A stretch of 64,000 nt of DNA, taken from assembly GCA_903930435.1 (NCBI GenBank), contig CAIYYN010000065.1, positions 1 through 64,000 on the forward strand, in the 5' to 3' direction. The notes beneath the pieces are model-generated. The model was not told the DNA's origin. It was given only the letters and a program-made list of their open reading frames with translations, and did no database searches. Source of the stretch: an uncultured Hyphomicrobiales bacterium. Lineage in GTDB: Bacteria; Pseudomonadota; Alphaproteobacteria; Rhizobiales; Ancalomicrobiaceae. A program made the translations under genes and the position numbers. This document shows positions 38,814-47,780 of the stretch, piece by piece; positions within the stretch are counted from its first letter, which is position 1; each line of letters begins with the position of its first letter.

Positions 38814-39094
38814 TTTTATCTCCGTTTATAGCGCCCGCATTTGGGACGGTTGTAGCTCGGAAGGTTACTAGCCTAGCAATCATGGATATGACGATTGCTG
38901 AATGAGCCAATATTCTAAAATATACTTGTTGCATCTGACGGATAGCGCCGGCAAATACCCATGAGGGGCTGCAAATATTTGTGGATGTACTGAAAGTATT
39001 TATACTGAGCGTAAAGAGAAATACTTGTTATCATCCTGAGATGTCAGTCGGCCTGATGTTTGTGAGCCACCAGTCTATCGCGCCGGCGCAAATA
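38814..39094. other. Intergenic region with repeats, BON promoter side
   Basis: A 281-bp AT-rich stretch between the ADH stop and the BON start, both on the minus strand. AAGTATTT at 38994-39001 and AAATACTT at 39019-39026 form an 8-bp inverted repeat with a 17-nt loop, and the phrase ATACTTGTT occurs near 38925 and at 39021. Probably the end of the ADH transcript and the promoter of the BON gene; no gene seen. Confidence 0.45.
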
Positions 39095-40078
39095 TCACGG
39101 CACGAGCACCGCCGCGCCATCGAATCTGCCGGCCCGCAGATCGTCCAATGCCTTATTCGCTTGCTGCAGCGGGTAGACCGTCGTCTTGACGACAATGCCG
39201 ATATTCGGAACGAGGCCGAGGAAATCGAGGCCGTCCTGCCGGGTGAGGTTGGCGACCGACAGCAATTGCCGCTCTTCCCACAAGATTCGGTAGGGAAAGC
39301 TGGGGATGTCGCTCATGTGGATGCCGGCGCAGACCACGCGGCCGCCCTTGCGAACAGCCCTGAGTGCCTGAGGAACGAGATCGCCCACAGTCGCGTAGAT
39401 GATCGCCGCGTCGAGCGGCACCGGGGGCATTTCGTCAGAGCCGCCCGCCCAAGCAACGCCGAGGGTCCGTGCAAAGGCCTGCGTTCCGGAATCCCCCGGC
39501 CGCGTGAAAGCGAAGACCTCCCTACCCTGCCACTTGGCGACCTGGGCGACGATATGGCCGGCGGCACCGAACCCGAAGATTCCAATTCGCTTGCCCTCAC
39601 CAGCAATCTTCAGGGAGCGCCAGCCGATCAATCCCGCACACAGCTGCGGCGCCAGCGAAACATCGCTGCCCGTCTCGCCGAGAGGAAATGCAAACCGCGC
39701 ATCTGCAATGACCGCCGTCGCGAAACCGCCGTCACGCGTAAACCCAGTGAAGAGCGGCGCGTCACAGAGATTCTCCCGCTGCTCCGCGCAATAGGAACAG
39801 ACGCCGCAGGTATGACCCAGCCAAGGAATTCCGACCCGCTCACCCATGGCCAGCCCAACAACATCTGGTCCGATCGCATCAATGCGGGCAACGATCTCGT
39901 GGCCGGGGATGATCGGGGATTTCGGATTTGGCAACTCTCCGTCGACGACGTGCAAATCAGTGCGGCAGACACCGCATGCGAGGACCTTCACCCGCACTTC
40001 GCCAGCGCCAGGCTGGCGGTCGGGCAATTCCGTCCATTCGAGCCGCATGCCCGGCTTGTTGAGCACCATTGCCCTCAT
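39095..40078 (-). CDS. Zinc-dependent alcohol dehydrogenase
   Basis: Medium-chain dehydrogenase (327 residues). Catalytic zinc ligands are in CGVCRTDLH and GHEIV; structural zinc cysteines in CGVCSYCAEQRENLC; the nucleotide fold has GFGAAGHIVAQ. It differs clearly from the other ADH of the window at 51503. Substrate probably a short alcohol or aldehyde. It sits 63 bp from nnr on the same strand and may be in one transcript with it. In related genomes such genes occur in stress or low-oxygen clusters, but no such regulatory site is seen here. Confidence 0.87.
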   Translation of the reverse strand: MRAMVLNKPGMRLEWTELPDRQPGAGEVRVKVLACGVCRTDLHVVDGELPNPKSPIIPGHEIVARIDAIGPDVVGLAMGERVGIPWLGHTCGVCSYCAEQRENLCDAPLFTGFTRDGGFATAVIADARFAFPLGETGSDVSLAPQLCAGLIGWRSLKIAGEGKRIGIFGFGAAGHIVAQVAKWQGREVFAFTRPGDSGTQAFARTLGVAWAGGSDEMPPVPLDAAIIYATVGDLVPQALRAVRKGGRVVCAGIHMSDIPSFPYRILWEERQLLSVANLTRQDGLDFLGLVPNIGIVVKTTVYPLQQANKALDDLRAGRFDGAAVLVP

Positions 40079-40141
40079 CGTCTGATCCTTGATCTCGCCG
40101 GCCTTGCGGCCGAGGGCATTGGTCGTGTGGCGGCCATCTGC

Positions 40142-41635
40142 TTAGGCATCTGAATACGCCCTCAATTTCTGGAGCACCCGTGGCAAGATACCGGGCAGGT
40201 CCTCCGCGACCAGCCCCAACCCGAATTCCGCCGCCGCCGCGCCATGCAGCCAGACGCCAGCCGCAGCGGCCTCGAATTCCGCCATCCCTTGCGCCAGCAG
40301 CGCCGCGATGATGCCGGTCAGGACATCCCCACTGCCGCCGGTCGCGAGTTGGGCTGGCGCATTCGAATTGATGATCGCACGCCCGTCCGGCGCGGCGATG
40401 ATGGTGTCGGGACCCTTGAACACAACGACAGCCCTGGACTGCTTGGCGGCCGCACGAGCGCGCTCAAGCTTGTCGCCCTGGACATGAAACAGCCGCATGA
40501 ACTCACCCGCGTGCGGGGTTATCACGCAGGGGCCACAGATCGCTGAAAACAGATCTTCCGGTGCCTCGGCAAAAGACGTCAGCGCGTCAGCATCGAGCAC
40601 GGTCGCCCGTTTCGTCGCCAGTGCAGCGACGACATTCTGTCGTGTGGCCGCTCCGACGCCAGCACCAGGTCCGATCGCGATGACATTGCGCCGTTTGTCT
40701 TCGAGCAGGGCCTGCCAGCCCGAGACCCCGTCAAAGCTGCGCACGATCGCATTGGTCAGAGATGCGGCGTAGACGCTCCACACGGCTTTCGGTGCAGCGA
40801 GTGTCACCATGCCTGCGCCGGCACGGGACGCGGCGAGCGCTGTCATGCGACTGGCGCCGGTGATCTCCGCTCCACCGAGTATCAGGACTCCACCGCGCTG
40901 GTACTTGTAGCTTTCGGGCTCCGGCCATGGATAGCCGTCCAGCCAAAGGCCCATACTATTCTCCCATGTGTTCGGGTTGATCGCGTTGAGAACTGACAGC
41001 GGCGTACCGATGTCAGCAACGACGATTTGGCCACACAGCCCGCGTCCCGGATAGAGGAGATGCCCAGGCTTCTTGCGGAAGCAGGTCACCGTCAGTTCGG
41101 CCGACGCAGCTATGCCGCGCACCATCCCTGATGCGCCATCGAGGCCACTTGGGACGTCAACGGCGCAAATCGGCGTGCGACGTAATTTCATCGCCTCAAC
41201 GAGGATGCCCGCTTCGCCATCCAAGGGCCGTGAGAGCCCGGCGCCAAAAATCGCGTCGACGATCACTCCAGCACCGTCGAGGCAGTTGGGGGTAAATGGC
41301 GCGAGTTTGCCTTTCCACCGGCTGGCGGCACCGGCAGCCTCACCATGGAGTTTTTCGCACTCGCCGAGCAAAGCCACTTTCACCGGCCATCCGGCCGCGT
41401 CGAGATGGCGAGCGACAACGAAGCCATCGCCGCCATTGTTGCCTGGGCCGCACAGGACCGTGACCGGGCGCATTGGCCAGCGTTCGCCGATCGCCACTGC
41501 TACGGCTGCGCCCGCAGTCTCCATAAGCGTCGTCCCGCTGATGCCCGCCGCCTCGGCCGCACGATCAGCCTCGCCCATTTGGGCGGGTGTCAGAAGCGCG
41601 AGATCGTTGTGCTCGAACCGAGTTGGCGAATTCAT
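40142..41635 (-). CDS. nnr: Bifunctional NAD(P)H-hydrate repair enzyme Nnr
   Basis: Repairs hydrated NAD(P)H: the N-terminal YjeF_N epimerase (about 1-215, with GPGNNGGDGFVVARHL and VDVPSGLDG) interconverts S and R forms, and the C-terminal ADP-dependent dehydratase (about 220-497, with TPHAGEF and ATGGSGDVLTGIIA) restores the cofactor. ATG at 41635 has GGAGGA five bases upstream, so the longer frame from 41704 is rejected. Its place among redox enzymes suggests a role in keeping the nicotinamide pool usable under acid or heat stress, which speeds hydrate formation. Confidence 0.93.
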   Translation of the reverse strand: MNSPTRFEHNDLALLTPAQMGEADRAAEAAGISGTTLMETAGAAVAVAIGERWPMRPVTVLCGPGNNGGDGFVVARHLDAAGWPVKVALLGECEKLHGEAAGAASRWKGKLAPFTPNCLDGAGVIVDAIFGAGLSRPLDGEAGILVEAMKLRRTPICAVDVPSGLDGASGMVRGIAASAELTVTCFRKKPGHLLYPGRGLCGQIVVADIGTPLSVLNAINPNTWENSMGLWLDGYPWPEPESYKYQRGGVLILGGAEITGASRMTALAASRAGAGMVTLAAPKAVWSVYAASLTNAIVRSFDGVSGWQALLEDKRRNVIAIGPGAGVGAATRQNVVAALATKRATVLDADALTSFAEAPEDLFSAICGPCVITPHAGEFMRLFHVQGDKLERARAAAKQSRAVVVFKGPDTIIAAPDGRAIINSNAPAQLATGGSGDVLTGIIAALLAQGMAEFEAAAAGVWLHGAAAAEFGLGLVAEDLPGILPRVLQKLRAYSDA

Positions 41636-42011
41636 GTCCGTCCTCCAGCAGCCTCTATGGTGACCGACATGGATTGGTTGAGGACAGGCTCGGAATTTAC
41701 TCAAATCGAGCGCGCAAGCGGGGAGATAGAATTTGGTTGCTCGCGTTCCAGTTTCTCGGCATGACCGCTACGTACGAATGGCTCGCATCCGAGGGTTCGT
41801 TGCCGGCTGGCTAGTATCCGAGGCTGTTGAGCAGCAATTTTGCCACGTATACCTCGGTCGGAAGAGCGGTCTTGAGCTACCGCCGAACCATTCAGCTTAT
41901 CGTCGCGCCGTCGCCGAACCCGGAGACTTGGACGACACGTCTGGGCCGAGGATATTCGGATCGTCGGCACTGGATACGCGGACAAAATTGATCATGCCAA
42001 GTGGTTCGATA

Positions 42012-42055
42012 CCAGCATTTGCATCCCTTGATGCAGGGTTGAGAGCAAATGCTGG
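42012..42055. repeat. Inverted repeat 1 (11-bp arms)
   Basis: CCAGCATTTGC at 42012-42022 and its exact reverse complement at 42045-42055. The 22-nt loop can form an inner stem CCCT/AGGG or alternatively GCATC/GATGC. Confidence 0.6.
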
Positions 42056-42086
42056 AATCAAAGAACAACTAGCAATCGTTTGATTC
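42055..42086. repeat. Inverted repeat 2 (8-bp arms)
   Basis: GAATCAAA at 42055-42062 and TTTGATTC at 42079-42086, sharing one base with the end of repeat 1. Confidence 0.5.
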
Positions 42087-42098
42087 TATTGGATCTTT

Positions 42099-42153
42099 GA
42101 ATTTGATATTTGAGTAGCGAGTTTGCAGCACCGGGGACTCAAATGTCAAATTC
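42099..42153. repeat. Inverted repeat 3 (17-bp arms)
   Basis: GAATTTGATATTTGAGT pairs with ACTCAAATGTCAAATTC at 42137-42153. The only non-Watson-Crick position would be a G-U pair in RNA read on the plus strand, so a 17-bp stem with a 21-nt loop can form 44 bp before the GTG of the next gene. Could be a regulatory RNA hairpin or an operator. Confidence 0.6.
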
Positions 42154-42197
42154 GCGCCACGAGCATGATTGTCGCGGCACGCAAGAGGAAGCTGATC

Positions 42198-42404
42198 GTG
42201 GCTAAATTGTCGACAGAAAAGCGAAAAGCTTTGGCGGATGACGTCTTCGGCCTGCCAAACGAGCGGACTTATCCGATGCCTGACGCGGGCCATGCGCGCA
42301 ACGCCAAGGCCCGCGCTGCCGAAGAATTCAACAAGGGAAATCTATCGTCGGCCGAAAAGGCCCAGATCGATCGCAAGGCCGACGAAATTCTTGGCGAGGC
42401 GTAG
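42198..42404 (+). CDS. Small conserved hypothetical protein (DUF6582-like)
   Basis: A 68-residue basic, hydrophilic protein. The pattern KLSTEKRKALADDVFGLPNERTYPMPDAGHARNAKARA cut into blocks resembles short proteins in which F-x-LP-x-x-R-x-YP is followed by a helix with HARNA; such domains also occur in phage proteins. I chose GTG at 42198, which has AGGAAG at good spacing, over the longer frame from 42123. Function unknown. Confidence 0.65.
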   Translation: MAKLSTEKRKALADDVFGLPNERTYPMPDAGHARNAKARAAEEFNKGNLSSAEKAQIDRKADEILGEA

Positions 42405-42511
42405 TTTCAACTAAACATCAATCCACCAATATACAGAAGATGGCACACCCGACCAAAATATATCTGGTTTTTATCTTTGGTTGAATAAGTCATGATTGAA
42501 GGGGCGACACA

Positions 42512-43381
42512 GTGAAAATCGACACCAGGCACTATCGTGTCAACCAGGGCGACGAAGTCGACCTGGCCAAGCATCCAACATCGGTCGATCCAGTCGCTCA
42601 GTCAAAACATGACTATAAGTCGATACTAGAGAGCCACGTAGCAAGACTCAGCGACCAGCAGCAATTGCTTTATGCGACCAACCGCCATGCGATCCTTCTG
42701 ATCTTCCAGGCCATGGATGCGGCTGGGAAGGACGGCGCGATACGGCACGTCATGTCTGGCGTCAACCCGCAGGGGTGCCAAGTGTTCAGTTTCAAGCACC
42801 CCAGCACCGCCGAACTGGAGCACGATTTTCTGTGGCGAACGACACGCGATCTGCCCTCACGCGGTCGGATCGGCATCTTCAACCGGTCCTACTACGAGGA
42901 GGTGTTGATTCTGCGCGTTCACCCGGAGCTGTTGACGGCCGAAGCATTGGGCGATCCCGAAGATGACGACGCGAAATTCTGGCATCAGCGCTATCGGTCG
43001 ATTAATGATCTGGAGCGGCATCTGCATTCAAACGGTACCCGAATCGTGAAGTTTTACTTGCACTTGTCGAAAGATGAGCAGCGCAAGCGGTTCCTGGATA
43101 GAATAGATGAACCCGACAAAAACTGGAAATTCAGCACCGCCGACATTGAAGAGCGGAAGTACTGGCACGAATATCGGAAAGCCTATGAGGCATGCTTGAG
43201 CGCCACGAGCACTAGCGATGCCCCCTGGTACATCGTCCCCGCCGATGACAAGGACAACACGCGGTTGATCGTCTCTCAAATCGTTCTTGATACCCTTGAC
43301 AGCCTGAAGATGCACTATCCCGAGGTGAACACCGAGCGTCAAAAAGAGCTTCAGGCAATACGCACAGGCCTGATCGAATGA
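42512..43381 (+). CDS. ppk2: Polyphosphate kinase 2 family protein
   Basis: Transfers phosphate between polyphosphate and nucleotides (ADP or AMP), a cytoplasmic P-loop enzyme of 289 residues. The Walker A region reads [15 protein letters not shown], the lid and Walker B blocks are [16 protein letters not shown] and [15 protein letters not shown], then the [17 protein letters not shown] segment. These fit PPK2 class I or III; the preferred nucleotide is not determinable. GTG start at 42512 with GGGG upstream. The stop overlaps the start of rpiB. Under energy stress it could regenerate ATP from polyphosphate. Confidence 0.92.
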   Translation: MKIDTRHYRVNQGDEVDLAKHPTSVDPVAQSKHDYKSILESHVARLSDQQQLLYATNRHAILLIFQAMDAAGKDGAIRHVMSGVNPQGCQVFSFKHPSTAELEHDFLWRTTRDLPSRGRIGIFNRSYYEEVLILRVHPELLTAEALGDPEDDDAKFWHQRYRSINDLERHLHSNGTRIVKFYLHLSKDEQRKRFLDRIDEPDKNWKFSTADIEERKYWHEYRKAYEACLSATSTSDAPWYIVPADDKDNTRLIVSQIVLDTLDSLKMHYPEVNTERQKELQAIRTGLIE

Positions 43382-44031
43382 TCGGTCGGAGCTCCGAGTG
43401 GTCCGAGCCGACGCGGGCCGGCAAAGTGAAGCGTAGCAAGAGAGCGAGCGACATAGCGGGATTCGAAGCGTTCTGCCTGAGCGACTCCCCTTATGAGGAT
43501 TCCGAATTGGCCCCGCCTGCAGCCGAAGCAATTTTGGCAAAGTCCTTGGAAAAACAGTCGACAGCAGAAGGATCCTTGCGTGTCGGCATTGCGGCAGATC
43601 ACGGCGGCTTCGAACTCAAAGAGGTTCTGAGCGCTGCCCTGCGCCGCTCCGGGGTTGAGATTCTCGACCTCGGCGCCTTCTCAATGAACCTGGGCGACGA
43701 TTATCCTGACTTCGTCATTCCACTGGCAACTGCGGTTGCCTCCGGCCAGATCAGCCGCGGCGTGGCGCTGTGTGGCAGCGGTGTCGGCGCATCGATCGCG
43801 GCCAACAAAATTGCGGGTGCCCGTGCCGGGCTAATACATGATCTGTTTTCGGCCCGACAGGGCGTAGAGGATGACGACATGAATATCATCTGCCTCGGTG
43901 GCAGGGTAACTCGGCCCGCATTGGCGCTGGATCTGGTGGAAGCGTTCCTTGCCGCCCGTTTCAGCGGAATGGAGCGCCACAAGCGCCGATTGGCCAAGAT
44001 CAAGGCGATCGAAGACCACCAACCCTGTTGA
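43378..44031 (+). CDS. rpiB: RpiB/LacAB-family sugar-phosphate isomerase
   Basis: Ribose-5-phosphate isomerase B-type fold. The core from about residue 67 has [14 protein letters not shown], the catalytic cysteine in [13 protein letters not shown], and [21 protein letters not shown] with the usual histidine and asparagine. The first 65 residues are an extra hydrophilic segment not found in standard RpiB of about 150 residues; it shows no domain I know. ATGA overlap with ppk2 indicates coupled translation. Converges with the DUF3775 gene. Confidence 0.88.
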   Translation: MIGRSSEWSEPTRAGKVKRSKRASDIAGFEAFCLSDSPYEDSELAPPAAEAILAKSLEKQSTAEGSLRVGIAADHGGFELKEVLSAALRRSGVEILDLGAFSMNLGDDYPDFVIPLATAVASGQISRGVALCGSGVGASIAANKIAGARAGLIHDLFSARQGVEDDDMNIICLGGRVTRPALALDLVEAFLAARFSGMERHKRRLAKIKAIEDHQPC

Positions 44032-44079
44032 CGGTGCCTGGCCCGTTGAAAGCGGAAAATTTGATGAGCGCGCGGCGAG

Positions 44080-44520
44080 TTAGAGCCGATCAGCGTCGAC
44101 GTCGTCGCAAGATCGACCGAAGAGCGACAGCGCTTCGGCGAGATAGTCCGACAGCAGCGGAATTCCAAGCAGGTAAGTTGCGGTGTTCTTCGCTTGGTTC
44201 CGGTTTGCTTCAGCCCGCAATTCGCTCCAGCCATCGATATCCGCATCGCCGCGCCCTAGCCAAACGAGTGCCACCAGATCGATCCGGTCGTCGACATTGA
44301 GGTCATGGATGAACGTCTTGAGTTCCGCCTCGACGGGATCATCGCGATGATCCTCCAGAATCGCAACCTCCCCGTCGTCGGTCGGGTTGGAATCAGGGTT
44401 CGGTTCGGTGACTTCATCCTTGGCATCGAACTGGCGCGCCATTGAGATGATGCAACAGACATCTTCCGTCGAGATCGACAGGTCCGGCGGCTCTGACGGT
44501 GAATTGACGCGCATCGACAT
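44080..44520 (-). CDS. DUF3775 domain protein
   Basis: A 146-residue acidic protein. The DUF3775 pattern is visible in the first helix SISTEDVCCIISMARQFDAKD, the loop ILEDHRDDPVEAEL, the helix with LNVDDRIDLVALVWLGRGD, and the end with YLLGIPLLSDYLAEAL. Function unknown; the family is found in alphaproteobacteria, often in stress-related clusters. It is divergent from the antiporter gene. A copy of the shared 18-bp motif in its own orientation lies 74 bp upstream. Confidence 0.85.
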   Translation of the reverse strand: MSMRVNSPSEPPDLSISTEDVCCIISMARQFDAKDEVTEPNPDSNPTDDGEVAILEDHRDDPVEAELKTFIHDLNVDDRIDLVALVWLGRGDADIDGWSELRAEANRNQAKNTATYLLGIPLLSDYLAEALSLFGRSCDDVDADRL

Positions 44521-44593
44521 GGCCCCTCATTGGGCGGGGATTATCAGCCCCAGGTCAACCTGTAAGACCTAGCAAATATCGCCCCCCTGCCGA

Positions 44594-44616
44594 CAGGTTC
44601 GGAAACTACGTTTCCG
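44594..44616 (-). promoter_or_regulatory. Shared motif copy 4 inside a perfect inverted repeat
   Basis: On the minus strand 44611-44594 reads ACGTAGTTTCCGAACCTG, 15 of 18 bases of the motif found at 46000, 56239 and 60564. On the plus strand CGGAAAC and GTTTCCG (44600-44616) form an exact inverted repeat around TAC. Lies between divergent DUF3775 and antiporter genes, 60 bp before the latter. Confidence 0.55.
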
Positions 44617-44676
44617 TTAGCTAGCGTCTGTGGCGCGGATCATGGTGATCCAGCACACTTCACTTCAGGAGCGCAT

Positions 44677-45897
44677 ATGTCGGTCAGCCAACTCGGTCTC
44701 ATCCTCATCGTTGCCTGTGCTGTTGCGATCATCTCTCGCCGGCTCCGGCTGCCCTATAGCGTTGGCCTGGTTGCCGCTGGCGTTGGCCTGGCATTGTTCG
44801 GTGGATCGATAGACCTGACTGTGTCGCCCGATCTCATCTATTCAGTGCTGCTGCCGCCCCTGATTTTCGAAGCGGCGTTGCAGCTCAAGTGGCGACCGCT
44901 CCAGCATGAGCTGCCCGTCACGGCGACGCTCGCCTTTCCCGGCGTGCTTCTGACAGGCGTCGTGATTGCCTGTGGCATGCATGTGACTGCGAGATGGGGT
45001 TGGCTGGGCGCGATGCTGTTTGGATCGCTGATTGCGGCTACCGATCCCGTGTCAGTCGTAGCCGCCTTCAAAGAGCTGAAAGTCGATACCCGGCTTAATA
45101 TTTTGGTTGAGTCCGAGAGTCTGCTCAATGACGGAGCCGCGGCCGTCGCCTTTGCGATTCTCGTGTCCGTCGCAAACGGTGCAGAACCCCAGATCAGTTC
45201 GATGGCAGGGTCATTGCTCTGGATGGTGGTCGGCGGATTGGCTCTCGGCACTCTCGTGGCTGGCGCCGCGCTGTTGATAGCAAGTCGCACCGAGGATCAT
45301 CGGGTCGAGATCACCCTGACGACGATTGCCGCCTATGGCTCATTCCTGCTCGCGGAAAACGTTCATATGTCGGGTGTTCTTGCAGCCTTGGCGGCAGGCT
45401 TGGTGGTCGGCAATGTTGGCTTGTCGGGCCGATACATCTCTGTTTCCGGCAGGGAGCACGTCCTTTCGTTTTGGGAATATGCAGCCTTCCTCGCCAACTC
45501 CGTTGTCTTCATTCTTATTGGCGCGCATGAGGCCAGTCAGGCAGACCATTTGTTCACGCTGGCGGCAGCGTTGGCGGTCGTGTTGGTCATCATTGGGCGG
45601 GTCGTAGCCGTCTACCCATTGTGCGCCTTGTTCACGCGCTCCTCGTTGAAGGTCGATATCCGTCATCAACATGTTCTCGTCTGGGGTGGCCTGCGGGGCG
45701 CCTTGGCGCTCGCGCTCGCGCTGGCCATACCGGAGTCCGTGCCGGAAAAGGGGGCGATCATCATCGCCGCCTTCGCGGTGGTGGCATTCTCCATCTTTGT
45801 TCAGGGGCTGACCATGTCTTGGTTGATCAAAGTCCTCCGACTTGCGCGGAAATTTAAGCCAGCCTCGGCGAGCATAAAGGCGCCGGAAGGCCAGTAG
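44677..45897 (+). CDS. CPA1-family Na+/H+ antiporter
   Basis: Exchanges sodium (or potassium) for protons across the inner membrane. 406 residues with about twelve helices; the helix-5 region GSLIAATDPVSVVAAFKEL, with SESLLNDGAAAVAF following, holds the ND/DP ion-site residues of CPA1 exchangers, and WGGLRGALALALAL near the end is also conserved. The short C-terminal tail lacks any regulatory domain. ATG at 44677 follows GGAGCG at good spacing. Confidence 0.92.
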   Translation: MSVSQLGLILIVACAVAIISRRLRLPYSVGLVAAGVGLALFGGSIDLTVSPDLIYSVLLPPLIFEAALQLKWRPLQHELPVTATLAFPGVLLTGVVIACGMHVTARWGWLGAMLFGSLIAATDPVSVVAAFKELKVDTRLNILVESESLLNDGAAAVAFAILVSVANGAEPQISSMAGSLLWMVVGGLALGTLVAGAALLIASRTEDHRVEITLTTIAAYGSFLLAENVHMSGVLAALAAGLVVGNVGLSGRYISVSGREHVLSFWEYAAFLANSVVFILIGAHEASQADHLFTLAAALAVVLVIIGRVVAVYPLCALFTRSSLKVDIRHQHVLVWGGLRGALALALALAIPESVPEKGAIIIAAFAVVAFSIFVQGLTMSWLIKVLRLARKFKPASASIKAPEGQ

Positions 45898-46250
45898 ATA
45901 ATTTCCATCATTCGGACTTTGTCACTCTCGGCAAGAGACAATTGATGCGCCGGTGTTTTCGAGCGGCACCGCCGGAATGTCTGGAGAACCTGGGCCGATG
46001 GGTAGTTTCCGACGCTGACGCGTCGCAACTGCCGTCGCCTAACATTGGATGACGCGTTGGACGGTTCTGTCATGGCACCTCTTGCGGCGGGGCGTCGCGG
46101 TCTGGACGGACCTACGGTGCCACACCATTGCCGCTTCGATGAAAAAACACGGTGGCTTTAATCCCTTCGCCTGTGCGCTGAAGGTCGTCGTCGAGGCCTA
46201 AAGGCAGACGTCCTGCCTGTCTTTCGTGCAGTGAAATGAGGATACCTCCC
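45898..46250. other. Intergenic region upstream of the SSADH gene
   Basis: About 350 bp. It contains the shared 18-bp motif at 46000-46017 and, further down, a short open stretch ending at 46201 whose last 20 codons (from ATG at 46139) encode a peptide with no ribosome site; it may be the tail of a lost gene. After the motif the phrases ACTGCCGT and TAACATTGGATG recur in similar form downstream of the copy at 60564. Confidence 0.45.
46000..46017 (+). promoter_or_regulatory. Shared motif copy 1
   Basis: GGGTAGTTTCCGACGCTG, 233 bp before the start of the succinate-semialdehyde dehydrogenase gene and in the same orientation. Differs from copies at 56239 and 60564 by one base each. Confidence 0.6.
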
Positions 46251-47633
46251 ATGGCCTACCAGAGCATCAATCCATTCGATGGCAAAGTCCTGAAGTCCTT
46301 CCCCAGCATCACCGACGCCGAGTTGGAGCAGGCACTTGCCCACGCCAGCACATGTTTTGAGACATGGCGTCATAAGTCATATGCCGAACGCGCCAAAATT
46401 ATCCACAAGGCGGCTGAAATCCTGCGCAGCAAGGTCGACGTCTTCGCTCATGCGATGACGCTGGACATGGGCAAGCGTATCACTGAAGCGCGCGGCGAGG
46501 TCAGTTTCAGCGCCGACATTCTCGACTATTACGCCAAGCATGCGGAGAAATTCCTCGCCCCCGTCAAGCTAAATCCCAAAGTTGGCGGCGCCCACATGGA
46601 ATCAAGTCCCATGGGCGTGATCTTCTGCGTCGAACCGTGGAACTTCCCCTATTATCAGCTCGCCCGCGTTGCAGGCCCCCACCTCATGGCCGGCAACGTG
46701 ATGCTGGTGAAACATGCCGCCAATGTGCCCCATTGCGCCATCCTGTTTGAGGAACTGCTGACCGACGCCGGTGCTCCCGCCGGGCTTTACACCAATCTGT
46801 TCATATCCCATGTCCAGTCCAACAGGCTGATCGACGATCCGCGCATCAAGGGCGTCGCCCTGACCGGCAGCGTTGACGCCGGCAAGACCATCGCGGCCCG
46901 CGCCGGGCAGAACGTCAAGATCTCGTCGATGGAACTCGGCGGCAGCGACGCGTTCATCGTGCTGGAAGACGCCGATCTGGAACACGCGATCAAATGGGCG
47001 GTCTGGGGCCGCATGTACAACACCGGACAGACATGCTGCGCTTCCAAGCGCTTCATCGTGGTCGAGGCCATTGCCGATCAGTTCCTCGACAAGTTTCAGG
47101 CGGCGCTTGCCGCCCTGAAGGCTGGCGATCCTCTGGATGAAAAGACCACCCTCGGTCCGCTGTCGAGCGAAGGCGCGCTCATCGGTCTCCTGAGCCAGGT
47201 CGACGGCGCCATTGCCCATGGCGCGACCGTGGTGATGGGCGGCAAACGCCTCAACCGCAAGGGTGCGTTCATGCAGCCGACGATCCTGACCGACGTGAAG
47301 CCCGACAATCCGGCCTTCCGTGATGAGTTCTTCGGACCGGTCGCCATGTTCTTCCGCGTCAAGGATGAAGCGGCAGCCATTGCGCTTGCCAACAACAGCG
47401 ACTTCGGTCTCGGCGGCTCGGTCTTCACCAAGGACGAGGCCCGCGGACTGCGCGTCGCGAGCGCGGTCGATACCGGCATGATGTTCATCAACAACATCAA
47501 CTGGTCCGACGCCGAACTGCCGTTCGGCGGCATCAAGAACTCCGGCTACGGGCGAGAACTCGGCGACATGGGCATTCAGGCGTTCGTCAACAAGAAGCTG
47601 GTGCGCACCGCTTCGATGAGCGCTCCGGTCTGA
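46251..47633 (+). CDS. Succinate-semialdehyde dehydrogenase-like aldehyde dehydrogenase
   Basis: NAD(P)-dependent aldehyde dehydrogenase of 460 residues. The short form starting with YQSINPFDGKVLKSF matches Sad/YneI-type succinate-semialdehyde dehydrogenases. The catalytic glutamate is in ELGGSDAFIVL and the catalytic cysteine in NTGQTCCASKRF; the cofactor strand has ALTGSVDAG. ATG at 46251 has GAGG upstream; an earlier ATG at 46236 is less well placed. Followed by a strong hairpin and the transhydrogenase genes on the same strand. Physiological aldehyde uncertain. Confidence 0.88.
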   Translation: MAYQSINPFDGKVLKSFPSITDAELEQALAHASTCFETWRHKSYAERAKIIHKAAEILRSKVDVFAHAMTLDMGKRITEARGEVSFSADILDYYAKHAEKFLAPVKLNPKVGGAHMESSPMGVIFCVEPWNFPYYQLARVAGPHLMAGNVMLVKHAANVPHCAILFEELLTDAGAPAGLYTNLFISHVQSNRLIDDPRIKGVALTGSVDAGKTIAARAGQNVKISSMELGGSDAFIVLEDADLEHAIKWAVWGRMYNTGQTCCASKRFIVVEAIADQFLDKFQAALAALKAGDPLDEKTTLGPLSSEGALIGLLSQVDGAIAHGATVVMGGKRLNRKGAFMQPTILTDVKPDNPAFRDEFFGPVAMFFRVKDEAAAIALANNSDFGLGGSVFTKDEARGLRVASAVDTGMMFINNINWSDAELPFGGIKNSGYGRELGDMGIQAFVNKKLVRTASMSAPV

Positions 47634-47709
47634 CCGGTCACTCGGCATTCCGGTGTCTCCCAAAACCAGTTGCGACGGTGGTAGCGCTCTTCGGGCTCCC
47701 CTCGCCAGC

Positions 47710-47740
47710 CCCGGCCGGATTACCCCCCAATCCGGCCGGG
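47710..47740. terminator. 12-bp-stem hairpin between SSADH and pntAA
   Basis: CCCGGCCGGATT and its exact reverse complement around a 7-nt loop, 76 bp after the SSADH stop and 40 bp before the pntAA start. No T tract. A terminator or an attenuating hairpin. Confidence 0.55.
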
Positions 47741-47780
47741 CCAATCCCCTTAGACGTCAACCGTTGCCCGGAGCCCACTC

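Larger units (their letters stand above)
41636..42197. other. Divergent intergenic region nnr/42198 gene
   Basis: About 560 bp with no recognisable gene; open frames here lack ribosome sites and family matches. The right-hand third carries three successive inverted repeats, listed separately. Confidence 0.5.

Noticed and set aside
41733-42083. Plus-strand 116-codon frame between nnr and the small gene
   Set aside because: No ribosome site, unlikely composition, and it overlaps the inverted repeats.
44600-44616. CGGAAAC-TAC-GTTTCCG as an EcfG general-stress promoter
   Set aside because: The -35 element should read GGAAC with a CGTT about 16-17 bases on; here it is GGAAAC and the spacing does not fit.
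46139-46201. 20-codon frame before the SSADH gene
   Set aside because: No ribosome site and no known match; too short to call a gene, noted only as a possible gene remnant.
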